Source: Xiphias gladius (taxonomy: Eukaryota > Chordata > Actinopteri > Istiophoriformes > Xiphiidae). Taken from it: DNA of 64,000 bases. Location: contig NC_053418.1 in NCBI RefSeq assembly GCF_016859285.1, positions 25,614,829-25,678,828 of the forward strand, read 5' to 3'. Positions 37,401 through 48,189 of this stretch are shown piece by piece (within the stretch, counting starts at the first letter, position 1; each line of letters begins with the position of its first letter). The notes beneath the pieces were generated by a model. The model saw nothing but the letters and a program-made list of their open reading frames with translations. It made no database searches and was not told the DNA's origin. Both the position numbers and the translations under genes were made by a program.

Positions 37401-40400
37401 TAGCAAAACTGAGGTCAAAAATAAAATACACAGTGTACTGAGCAGACTTTAGAGTATAATGGCCTTTATTTATTTTATTGTCTTTTAGTTATTGGAGCAT
37501 GGGGATCAGTTTGGGTCCAGAAAGGTGATACAGTCATCAGGGAGACCAAACATTTAAAAAAAAAAAAAAAAAAAAATCTGCAGAAAAGATGACAGCTTAG
37601 TGACCTATGTCTAATAATTTATCTTAGTTACCAAAGGTGAACTTATCAGTCATCAGTCAGACTTGGTAGATATACACCAATTATTAATTTTTAATCAAAC
37701 ACAGAATGATATTAACTGCAGGGATGTTGCATGGCTTACACCTAATTAAAGTGACCTCTGTATATGAGTGCATGCAAAGTTTACAAAATGTAAGACCACA
37801 GAAAAGGCGAAGAAATAACAGATACAATTATTGGATACACCAGATTAGATTCAGTACTGGGACCGATACTAACCTCTCTTAGTCAGTTCTACCCAGGAGG
37901 TAAACAGATATTAAATTGAGGCGGGTAAAAAAAAAACAAACAAAACAAGCACACAAAAGTATCAGGAGATAAAAAGTGGTATAGTTACATCAGAGAGAAA
38001 CTTTTATCTTGTCAAGATGGAGAAATAACATCAGCGTAAAGCTCTTTTTGACCCAAGGTTCCAGCAGCTTTGGAAACACAGGAACTAAACTTGCAACTAA
38101 AAGTCCATTGTGCATATTTCTGTTTGTGTGTCCACCACTTCTGAAGAATTGTGAAGATTAATTACACTGATGATGGATTAAAAACAAATTATGGTGGCAA
38201 TGGAAATGCAAACGTCACATTTCTAACTTAAAACATAACCACTATGACATTATCAAATCAAGTTTTATTGCTCTTGTCAATTCACTTTGATCTCATATCA
38301 CCCTCCCTCTCTCTCATTTACTCATCAGCTCTCCCTCTCTCCTGTTCCCTTCGTTGAAACGCAGGTTTAGGTCCTGAATTCCTAAGAAGGTTCTTGGAAA
38401 CACGATATATGAATGGAGCAGCTGTCAAGCACAACAAGTGCCACAAATTAATGACACAAAAGTCAGTAAACAGCAGTATTATGTAAATAACTCTCCTGCT
38501 TGCATTCTGTCCAATATCTCAACTATCATCCTTTTGGAATCAGGGTGGGTTTCATTTGAACGTATATTGTTCTGTAAAAATGACACCTTACCTCACACTT
38601 CCTCTCAGAATCAGAGCTATTGATGTTGCTCAGGTTCTGCTCCACTGTTCTCTTAGGAGGTCTCTTTTTCTTTGGCTGCTTTGCAGTCACTTCAGGTCCT
38701 GCAACCCCATCATCATCTCTGCCATCCTCCTTAGGACCATGGTCTGTTTTTATGCAAAAAATTAGAGAAACAAAAAGCAGGAAACCCCAAATAAAGTAAA
38801 TAATAATGTTTTACATTCTATAGGACAAAGCCTGAAATCTTGTTTCCTGACCCCAGTGTAATACAGTGTATTAAAATGAAAATCCAACAACACACAGTGC
38901 TGAGGCCCTCACCCTCTCCAGGTTTGGTCTCAGCCCCCAGGCCACCCAGCACCCTGTAGGCATCAGCATGAACAGCATCCACCCTCACAGCATAGATTTT
39001 TGTACTGGCATCCAAAGTGCCAGCTGCAACCTTTAGTAAGGACACACACATACACACAGGAATACATCGTTCACACTTGTTGTAGAATAAATCTCATGGC
39101 ATATTGCATTCACCTTTAACAACACTACTCATATATATTTTTTTAAATAATTCAAACAATCCCTTCAAACTTGTGCAACAGTAAGTCTGTACTGTCATTA
39201 TGTTAACTCCGGATAATGCAGTCTTTATCAGAGTAAGCCAATCAATTTCTCATGAGATAAAACACCATGCTAGACAGCATACCTTATCAAGACCAATAAA
39301 CTGAGTTTAAGACTTGAATGCGCTATTGTCCTGGATTTGAGGACTTTAAAGGAATAATATAAAACTGCAGGCCCTATATCTAACCAGGTCATTGATTTCC
39401 ATCATTGTGTCTTAAGTAAATCAATGATTGATGGTTATCACCTGTCTGATTTGGAAATAAATAAATAAAATCCAAAATGCACCTTTCACTTTTATGCCAA
39501 ATGACTAGAAAGTCTGTTTCTACATTTTTCAGGACTATAATCTTAACTAGGGAAATAGCTACAACAGATAAATGGAAATACATTTGATTCAAATTATTGA
39601 AATTAATCAAAAGTTCAAAGACTTTTGGAGAAACCCAGAGAGTTATCAAAAGCTCATACAGTAGATAAAAAAAAAAAACACCTTGAAGTTACCTTGAAGT
39701 TTGTGAGCTCAGAATCTTTCTGTTTGAGAATATCAGCCATGTAATCAATCAGATGCAGACCGAAGGCATTTTTGGTGGTGATTTTCTGCCACAAACAAAA
39801 AGACATGCATTAGTCTTGCATATTTCCTTTTAGCTCTTAACACTCTATATTTCGAAATTTACATGTCTTAAACACATGGGAAATGTAAAAGAGAAAAAAA
39901 CATTACATTTCCAGAGTAATTATTGTAACACTTAAAAATGCAAACTGTCTGACACACTGAGTCAGTTCTCTTTGGTCCAGATGCTATATCTGCATGCACA
40001 CAGTACACTTACATTCTCAGTGGAGAGTTTTATGCAGGTGGAGTAGTGCTCTGAGATCTGTGCATTTGACAACTTCGGCACGGCAGCAGGAGTACCTGTG
40101 GCGCTGCATACAAACATGAGATTATCTTTAAGCTCTCAAGAGACATATTAGCAGGGTAGACAGAAATTGGCTGTTGAAGCCAGTACAAAGCCAGCTCAGA
40201 TTTATACTACAAGCATTACAATGACAGACTATCACTAAAAAGTTATCCTGAAAGCACAGTCAAAAGCATGGTTTGCTAAACCTTTATCTCTACAGCTTAC
40301 CTATGAGATGCAGATTCATTGAAGGAGGAGTCAGTGGCAGCTTGAAGGTCAATGACTCTTGACCTTCGGCGCTGACGACGTTCCTGCTCATCATCATTGC

Positions 40401-40518
40401 CAGGGAAGGCTGCCAGCAGCGGGGTGCTGCAGGCAGCAGGGGACAGACCCTTGTTCTTCAAGGATGACGATGTCCACCCTGGACGTACCCGGGAGACGGG
40501 TGTTGAGGCTGCACTCAT
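28480..40518 (-). CDS. ncaph: ncaph, condensin complex subunit 2 (kleisin CAP-H, barren homologue)
   Basis: CAP-H is the kleisin of condensin I. Its N-terminal helical domain contacts the SMC2 neck and its C-terminal winged helix contacts the SMC4 cap, closing the ring that compacts mitotic chromosomes. Seventeen coding exons read in phase to 695 residues: 40518-40301, 40103-40013, 39785-39693, 39030-38913, 38743-38592, 37350-37161, 36977-36895, 35590-35397, 34911-34766, 34253-34147, 32489-32370, 31808-31701, 30958-30815, 30447-30337, 30164-30088, 29555-29480, 28539-28480. All have AG acceptors and GT donors. Recognisable kleisin stretches are [15 protein letters not shown] (exon 3), the S-S[11 protein letters not shown] block, [30 protein letters not shown], and a terminus T-D-I-I-I-R-Q-G-H matching the conserved CAP-H end. 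An acidic low-complexity part lies in exon 8. The human protein is 741 residues. A non-coding first exon precedes the ATG. No disablement was seen. Confidence 0.96.
28542..28562. repeat. Poly-A run next to the last ncaph acceptor
   Basis: About 20 A on the plus strand (T on minus) lie a few bases upstream of the exon 17 acceptor and form its polypyrimidine tract. Confidence 0.8.
29040..29345. mobile_element. Foldback interspersed repeat in ncaph intron
   Basis: The left part reads AAGATTAATACCACTCTT and then TATGTAAATATGAAGC. The right part carries the near reverse complement (AGAGTGGTATCAATCTTCTT, preceded by TTATATGTAATA). Between them lies CTTTATGCTAGGCTAAGCTAACTGGCTGCTG. I recall these phrases as a common percomorph element. 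A small fragment of the same family is near 48062-48110. No coding frame is present. It lies in the last ncaph intron. Confidence 0.6.
32893..33650. mobile_element. MITE-like element with internal 37-bp inverted repeat, ncaph intron
   Basis: The start TAGGGCTGCACGATTAATC, with several ATCG/AATCGCG-type motifs, is a terminus I know from abundant fish non-autonomous DNA elements, perhaps hAT-like. Inside, 33230-33266 and 33487-33523 are perfect 37-base inverted repeats 220 bases apart. The right end near GAATCGTGAGAGAATTGTGATC is diverged, and clean terminal repeats and target duplication were not seen. It lies in the intron between ncaph exons ending at 34147 and starting at 32489. Confidence 0.6.
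36703..36789 (-). mobile_element. Short tRNA-SINE-like insertion with 17-bp target duplication
   Basis: CAAAGATGGTAAACTTT occurs at 36703-36719 and again at 36773-36789, flanking 53 bases. On the minus strand the insert reads GGTGCCTCGGTAGCCCAATGG and continues TTAAGGCAC, which resembles the tRNA-derived head of fish SINEs, including an A-box-like TAGCCCAATGG. The body and tail of a normal SINE are missing. It lies in a ncaph intron. Confidence 0.65.
37556..37577. repeat. Poly-A run in ncaph intron
   Basis: About 21 consecutive A residues, possibly the tail of an old retroposed sequence. No head could be recognised upstream. Confidence 0.7.
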
Positions 40519-41455
40519 CTTAGCTAGAGACAGAGAAACAAGTTTCACCCTCAAGAAAAATAGCTGGGATCATATTTCACATTTACACACCATGTGACAT
40601 TTATTTTAATATACTTACATAGCCTTGATTTCTGAGATTAAAGTATACACTATTCTCAATGCTCAGTACATGGTTTTAAGTGTGAGAAGTTGAACAGTCC
40701 TCACTCTTGGGAAAAACCTGATTTACAGTATTTGGTCACATGTAAAATAAATGATTTAGGTGGAAATTGCGAGAAAATCACATATGGACATCAAAAATAT
40801 TGCCTGATGGAAACGAATGAATAAGTATTTATACCACAGAGTTAAGTTAGCATTACATTAAATTTTCTTCCTGTACGCATTATTTCATTTCTACAGCCAC
40901 CTTGTGCAGGGGTGCACACTTTACTAAATAATAATTTAATTAAAGATTGTTTGAATCTTCACCACCGTTATTTTAAGAGACCGTAACGTACATTACAAAG
41001 TTCTAGCGATATCTACCTATAGAATATATATTTTTTTAAAAGTGCTTTGTGGGTTCTACGTGTGTAGATTTCATGACTGTGACTTGAGCCGTATTTTCTA
41101 TTTAAGTTAGGTATAACTTAGCCTGAACGTCACATATAAACAAAAGGACCTCAGCTGAAAAAAAGATTTAAGATAGCTATAAATTGACGCTAATGGACGT
41201 CTTGAGACTGCAAACGCTATCTTAGCACAGCATGTTTGGCAGGTTAAGTCAATTAGCTAACCAAAAGTTGAACCTGAAATAAACAACCACAACAAAACCT
41301 CAATAAGCTGCTCACGTTACCTACGCTACCTTTACAAACAACTCAGCATAACCCTGGCTTCGGCTAGCATTAGCTAATATGAACGTGTTCTCACTAACTG
41401 GCCTACTGCCACACACGAGCTTTACCACAGGACTTGCTTTGTCCACTCAACATAC

Positions 41456-41600
41456 CTCCAGATGTCTAAAATCCGATATGGCTTTATTGCGACTCCTTTT
41501 AATCGGTAATATGGCATGGGAGACCAGAGCAAGCTGTAGTTTATCTTCCTGTTCAGCGTTTGAATTTTTGCGCCGAACGGTTTACGTAAGACCACCTTAC
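41456..41600 (-). promoter_or_regulatory. ncaph non-coding first exon and core promoter
   Basis: A consensus donor (GGAG then GTATG, exon end 41456) marks a 5' UTR exon, joined to the acceptor just before the ATG at 40518. Upstream on the minus strand are CGTAAACCGTTC, GGCGCAAAAATTCAAA (41574-41559, GGCGC spaced four to five bases from a TTTGAA-type box) and TGACGTAA just beyond. The GGCGC/TTTGAA pair resembles CDE/CHR elements of G2/M genes, a class that includes condensin genes. The exact start is not resolved. Confidence 0.5.
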
Positions 41601-41844
41601 GTCATGACGCTAAACCACGCCCGGCATGGGTTGTTCTTCTGAATGACTCACAACTAGAAAAAAAACAAAGACTACACTGCTTCAAAAACTCACTTTCACC
41701 AACGAAATACAGTTTAAAATGCCCCTTTCTATTATCATTATTTATTTGCATATCAATTGTATGCATACCTTTTTGGATTTTTCATGGCTAAAAAAGAACG
41801 AGACATTGCCTCAAAGCAAATTTATTCTCATCAATGAATTGATG

Positions 41845-41935
41845 TGTGATTATAATTATGATTACGATTATGATTATCATTAGTAGAAGTAGTAACAGTA
41901 GTAGTAGTTGTTGTAGTGCTGGTAGTATTGTATGA
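41845..41935. repeat. Simple-sequence region, (GAT/TAG)n-like
   Basis: Degenerate ATTATGATTACGATTATG units pass into AGTAGTAACAGTAGTAGTAG units. Confidence 0.75.
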
Positions 41936-41939
41936 TACT

Positions 41940-44095
41940 GTGATTGTTCATTTTATGATGATGTTTTTTAAATCACACTTGAAAAATCTGACTGTTAGGT
42001 TCAGCTCTGTATTTTACATGTAAAGATATAGACTGACAATTAGATGAGCCCTCTGACTGACTGATTGCACGAGTGGTCTGTTGTTCCACCAGAACAATTA
42101 CTGGGACAATAATAAAAGGGAATGAGCATTTTTCTTATGCGTAACACTGTTTGTTGTAAGCCTGCTGGCACAGCAGGACAGACTGGGGGGGGGGGGCTCA
42201 GCTATCACTCAGTCAAACAAAGCAAATATTGTAGTTCATATCACTGTAGAACAGAACAAACATCATTCCCACATACATCTTTCCCCCTCGTTTCATCAAA
42301 ATTGCCTCCAAGAACCAGTCAGCACAGACAAATAGGCCAACAGTGTAATTTTGAATATGTCAAAATTGAAAAACAATGACATGTTGTAGGTACAGTGCTC
42401 CCTTACATTTACCTTTACCCACAATCAACAGATTTTCATTTTTACCTCTGTCACATGAAGTTTACTGAAAGTGGAATTAACTCAGCCTGTATGCATTGTC
42501 TCTTAGCGCTTTCTCGCATTTCTAACCACATAAATTCACATATCATCAGTTTAAGTGGAGAGTGGAAATCTGCAGATCTGATGTTCATAAGGGTGCTGTA
42601 TGATGATGTCTCTTTCAGGCCTATGAAAGTACATTAATGAATATTAGGCAAAGTGGGAACGATATTTGAAATTCTTAACAATGCCGGATATAATTACTGA
42701 CCGAAATGACAATATGATGCCCTAACATGTCTTGCCAGGTAGGGATATAATCTGATGAAATGGAGGTCTCTGGCTGAACGTGGATCTATTTGCTCCTGTT
42801 TGTTCTATTTTAGAGAGGGAACTTGAATATGTGTTGAAAACAGAATAGGGAGGACAAGTTGAGAATAATAATAAAAAAAAACAATAGCTGTTCACTAGAT
42901 GGCAGTAAAAAATAAGGCTCCATTGCTGATAAGTTGCAGTACATGGTACAGGAGTGGTTTGGTATTTGTCTGTTTGTCTGATGCATTCTCCCCAATTTGC
43001 TGTTAATTAAAAAAAATAATTCCTCAGGGCAAACTCTTTAATTTTCTCTCTCCCTTCTTTATTTTTTAACACTTTTTTTTCTGATATTGCCTCCTCCCTG
43101 AGTTTGCATTCTAGATTTGATATTGCCTACGGGCTGTCTGGCTGATTACTGTTTCTGAGTTATGATCATGTTAGCTTTGTTTCTGACAAGACGGAGACCA
43201 GTAGGATTCAGCCAATAAACCCTGATGAAGCCTGCCAGACTGTTTTGATACCTATTCTTTTTTTTTATTATGTGTTTTCAAAAAGAACTATCATCTTTTC
43301 TAAGGAGATGCCTTGGATCTTTTTGGATGTACTTTGCTCTATACAAACTGCCTTACTTTCAGTGTCCCATCCAATACAGGGATCCTCCTTGATTTACAAA
43401 TCTTCAGAACTCATAGAACCATGTCATTTACATTCAGTCATTTATTCAAGTTTCATGTTACTCAAAATCTGTCTTCAGTCCAAGTGAAAAAGTTAAAAAA
43501 AACTGAATTCTATTTCAAGCTATTTAAATATCATGTTATGTTATATCAATCTAGAAAATAACTCATTTTCATATCATGCTTTCCAAATTAATGGTGGTCT
43601 AAAAATAAAATTAGATGCTGCGTAAATTACTTTATTACTGTAATCACATTTAGTTTTTTTTTTTTAGAAAGACCTCATACTTATCAGTGGAAACATACTG
43701 TATGTGCATCATCAACAAAAAGTGCACTACCCTTTACTGCCATACTTACAAAATATTTGACTTCTGGCATTCTTAGGGAAACGGAAATACTGAAAAAAAA
43801 AATTGATTTTTTGTTTGCATTTGTTTAACCTGAAAAAACATGCAGACGTGTTTCAGTGTTTTTTCAGCCCTGAGTAGGGTCTTCTCTCAGGCTGTCGGTA
43901 CAACTTCATTTGGGTTTTAATAGCTGGACAGTGAGAAGCTACTGCTCACAGAGATTTAAGTGAGGAACATTAACTGAAATTGTAAAAGTGAAAAGTGAGG
44001 GGGATTTCTAAAAATTGACGCTTTATTAATCCTCTGGTGGAAAACTGTGGTTGCCTCTGGTTCTTGTTTCAACGATAATACAGGCAAAACCCTTG
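41940..44095. other. Spacer, no gene seen
   Basis: A G12 run occupies 42185-42196. No coding exon, RNA gene or recognised repeat family was found. Confidence 0.45.
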
Positions 44096-44100
44096 AGGAC

Positions 44101-44303
44101 GTGTGTGTATGTGTGTGTGTGTGTGTGTGCTGTAAAATCTTTACTGCCTCCAAAGAGAAGCACTTCAGTGTGATATATGGTTATGGCATTAAAACTGAAA
44201 GGACTGTGTGTGTGTGCATTATGTGCATGTACTATATCTAAACCATATATACATAAACATAAGAACACACACTCTCTCTCAAACACACACACACACACAC
44301 ACC
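44101..44303. repeat. Paired (GT)n and (CA)n microsatellites
   Basis: GT units at 44101-44129 and CA units at 44283-44303 are complementary and about 150 bases apart, so they could pair as a hairpin. Shorter TGTGTG sequence lies between them near 44204. Confidence 0.85.
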
Positions 44304-44929
44304 TATTCATGTAAACATGCCCCCAACTAGCTAACAATATGTGGTGTGAGGAGAGCCTATACTAGATTGTTTTTTTTAAAGTCTGCCTGGCAGAAGAGGG
44401 TGAGGATAGGCTGACGTCCAAACCAATATAGGAGAAATACGGTATATACTCTCCCGGTCCAATGCTTTTAAAGAAATTACAAAGCAGAGGAGTGCTGTGA
44501 AAGGGTAAAAAGGGTTGTTAAAACATGACCAGACTTAAATAGTACACCAACATCAGATGGGCCAGGGTCAGGAAGGAGTTGTGTCTTAGTAAATGATAAT
44601 TAAAGTCAAATGGAGATGGAAAGAATCATTTTACTGCCGAAACAAACGGTCTGCAAGCTGTATTGGTGTCAGTGGCTTTGTAGCAGTAACAGCCCCAAGC
44701 ACTTCTAAAAGTGCAACTTGATGTCTGAACAAAAATAATGCAAAAATGTAATTCGTATGATAGTTTTTGACCAGGAATTGACAACTTTGCCCCGAGTCTA
44801 ACAGGACAAAGTTGTCCTGGTACATTTGATTGTGTTTTGATGACTTTTTCTACTTGTTACTCTAGCTACCTTGTGTTAATCTGAGGTCACCCACCACTGT
44901 ACCATAAACACATGTGATTTTCATATTAT

Positions 44930-45150
44930 GGTCTGCAGGCCTATAGAACAGGCAACAATTGGTGACTCTAAAATGCCCGTAGGTGTCAATGTGAGTGTGA
45001 CTGGTTGTCTCTATGTGTCAGCCCTGTGATGGACTGGCGAGCTGTCCAAGGTGTACCCCGACTCTCACCCAGTGTCAACTGGGATCGGCTCCAGCCCCCC
45101 TTTGACCCTCAGGGATAAGTGGGTATAGCTAATGCATGGATGGATATACA
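44930..45150 (+). mobile_element. 3' end of a non-LTR retrotransposon (LINE, RTE-type likely)
   Basis: The sequence AACAATTGGTGACTCTAAAA, GCCCGTAGGTGTCAATGTGA, CTGTGATGGACTGGCGAGCT, GGTGTACCCCGACTCTC and GGCTCCAGCCCCCC, with a tail containing ATGCATGGATGGAT, is the familiar teleost LINE 3' terminus with a (TGGA)n-like end. Only the 3' UTR is present, consistent with 5' truncation. Confidence 0.8.
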
Positions 45151-48060
45151 TATATATATATAAGTGATATGTATTACCTAACGCATCAAGAAACATTAAC
45201 TAACTGCTAACTACCAAACATGGATGTGAAGAATGAAGGCTGAAAACTATTCAAAAAATGACCCTTACATTGTGTGTTTCCTCCAGGGTGAGAAACGCCA
45301 ATGTAACTGTGTTTGTTTACTAGAAAAATCCACCGGGTGCCTTTAACATGCTAAACTCAAAGAGTCTTACATGGTGTCTTTGAGGCACTCCGCCATTCAT
45401 GCTATTTCCCATTTTAAGGTGTAATGTACATTTAGTGGATAGCTGCTGGGACTCTGGTAGAGAGAGATAGTAATTCCCTGACCTCCACTGTGTTTGTGTC
45501 TCACCATTTTGTCACCTTTTCATCTGAGACAGCTGAGGCCTGGGATTGTCAAATAACCAGTTGAGGGAGGTTGGTTGACCTGGAGAAATGGAATCATGTG
45601 ACAGAGAAAATACAGTTTTTTGGGACCACGTGCCTGTCTCTCTGTCTCTGTCTGCGTGTCTCCCTCTAAGTCACTCAGACGCTCATGAAAATACATACAC
45701 AGACCCACAGATGTGCATTGACACTTACACATATACGCACAAGGACTCAGACAGGAGCAAAGACTCGCACACATACATTCACACAGTATATGTGAATATA
45801 TTTCCACATTAGTATTTATGCAGTGTCACTTTGGAAGCAGCTTCCATTGATAAAATTTAAATGACTTCTAATAAATTCATAACATCCTTTCAAATATTTT
45901 GATGTACATCGAGGGGAAGTTGAAGACGAATCGAGCACACTCTGTAATGGCCCCATAAAGTCCCATCACCTACACCTGAATAACCCAAAAGTGATCCCAT
46001 GAATACTGATGGCTCATATCAGGAAAGCAGGTGGTTGCAGTCCAAATATTGATTTGATTTCACGATCTACTGATTAGAGGTAAATATTGTGATTAGTAAG
46101 ACTGACGTGAGCCTATTTACTGTCCATCCTGGGATTCTGCTTTGTGGACTCAACCTCTGCAGATCACATGGGAAATCCGACTGTCAAGTGCAGTCGAGTT
46201 TTATGAAAGCCATGCAGGTAGAATCAATGACGCATCTGTGCTGCCTGGGATTTATTGATGATGTCATTTGTCTCTTCTGCGAAATCTGAAAGAGAACACA
46301 CGCAGCGCATCAAAAGCACTTCCATCCTGGTTTGTGCTTAGGAAATATGCCTGTACTTTATTGTTACACAAAGAACCAGGCTTGTTCTTGTGCTAGTACT
46401 TATGGTCAATCAGAAAGGGATATATGGAAAAATGCCTCAAGTTTAAAATAAAATAAACATAAAGGTAAATTACATCTCCTATGAAGTTTTAGTTCCCAGG
46501 CAACAGAGCAAGATGAATAATGGCTATACCATTTTCTTGCGTGTGTGGAATAGGCCAGTGATGCGGCATCAACAATTTCACATCAGAGCGGGAAGGTGGG
46601 AGATAGAGAGGAGCCCTATAGCCAGTGTCTTGGATGTGATGCAGAGAAAAAGAGAGAGAGAGAGAGAGAGCAGGTCTGTGTGCAGCGTCTCATAAGCTGT
46701 TAAAAACCTGTTTAGAGGCATTAAACTATTCATCTTCACCAACATGATTTGTCCCTAGGAATGAAGTGACCCTGGGCTGTTGTCCTTTTACAGTAAATAA
46801 ATGATGAGACTTAGCACATCACCAAAACATCACGTTTCCATTCTCTGATTAGGACAAGCATGCATTAAATAGTTCAGGTGTGACTGCGTCTCCCAGCATG
46901 CTCTTTCCCATCCGGATTGTGGTGTGCTAATCTTCCGGCCTCTGTGGGGAGCAGGCATTGGCATTTCATGGCAGATAGTACTGTGGGGAAAGTGAACAGA
47001 TGAAAGAAGAGAGAGAGAAGGCGAGCAACCGTATGAGAACAGCCATGGAAAATGGAAAGAAACTAAATGACAATAATCAGTAAAGTGAAGATGCCAATCA
47101 GGAGCAGTGCACGCTTGTCATGTGCTTGTTATTACTGTGAGAGGGTAATATGCTCAAAAAAAGCAGGAGGTGCTTGTGGTTTACAGCCCTGCAGCGACTT
47201 CTGTCCATAGAAAAGGCTCCTCAGAGGCTAAGTAGGCTCCTAACTTTGTCATGTTCATGCAAATCCATACTGAGTCCAGATGCGCTTTATACTGTTTATT
47301 AAAAAACAAAAAAGCACTGACCAGAAATTGTTAGACGGGAGTACTTAAAGAACGACGCGACGTTCAACAGAAAATATCGCAGCCCTATTTATTCTCTTTG
47401 TCTGCAATCCCACCATATATGTGAACAGATGAATAATGTGAAACCATACCAGAAATGGGAGTAACCAAAAAGAACGTGTGCAGCCTAAACAAATTATAAA
47501 CAACACAGGCTAAATACACATTTTGGCTCCTAGTAGCCCTATGAGCACGGTCTGCAAAGGAGGTCCACCTTTATGATGACATGGGAGTTTCAGTCGGTGA
47601 TGGGCTGAAAAAGCTCAAGCTATATTTCTGGTATTCATGCTCGGTTTCGTCAAGGGAAAAGGTGAAGTTTGTATCCATATAAGTGAAGCCTTCACTACAC
47701 AGGCCCTAAATTGGAGTAAAAAAGCCTGTCAATGCATTTTCATTCATGCTAGTATTTGGTGTTTTTACTTCCACAAATAGCTTCCAAGAAGATGGTAAGG
47801 GCCCACCTTTTTCTGCAAAATGCATACCTAATCCTAAAATGTGACTCATCATAAAGTAAGAAGTCTACTATTTATAAAAACTCTGTTTCTGAGCTTGATT
47901 TCAAGGTACTGGGTGCAGGATTTAAGTCTCCACATTAAAACGCAGAGTGAAAGGCACACTTCACTTACATTCGTTCTGATTCAGACTTGTCTCTCAATCC
48001 TATGTAGGCCCTAATCTGAACAGTAACGGTCAAATCATTGAACTGTGTTTAAATGAATCT
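45151..48060. other. Unique spacer, no gene seen
   Basis: CA-rich simple sequence occurs around 45690-45790 and (GA)n at 46648-46670. About 46730-46990 is non-repetitive and more G+C-balanced and could be a conserved non-coding element, which I cannot test here. Confidence 0.4.
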
Positions 48061-48061
48061 T

Positions 48062-48110
48062 CTTAAAGGAGTAGTTCGACATTTTGGAAAATACGCTGCA
48101 CTAGAAATCT
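48062..48110 (+). repeat. Fragment of the 29 kb foldback repeat family
   Basis: TTAAAGGAGTAGTTCGACAT followed by TTTGGAAAATACGC matches the end of the repeat family seen at 29040-29345, whose minus strand there reads TAGTTCAACATTTAGGG. Confidence 0.5.
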
Positions 48111-48161
48111 TCAATTAAATAAAAGTGTCAGTCCATACTTCTGAGTTCAAAACACCTTTAT

Positions 48162-48182
48162 TGCATGCATGCATGCATGCAC
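48162..48182. repeat. (GCAT)n microsatellite
   Basis: Five tandem GCAT units form a self-complementary run. Confidence 0.9.
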
Positions 48183-48189
48183 AGGGGGG

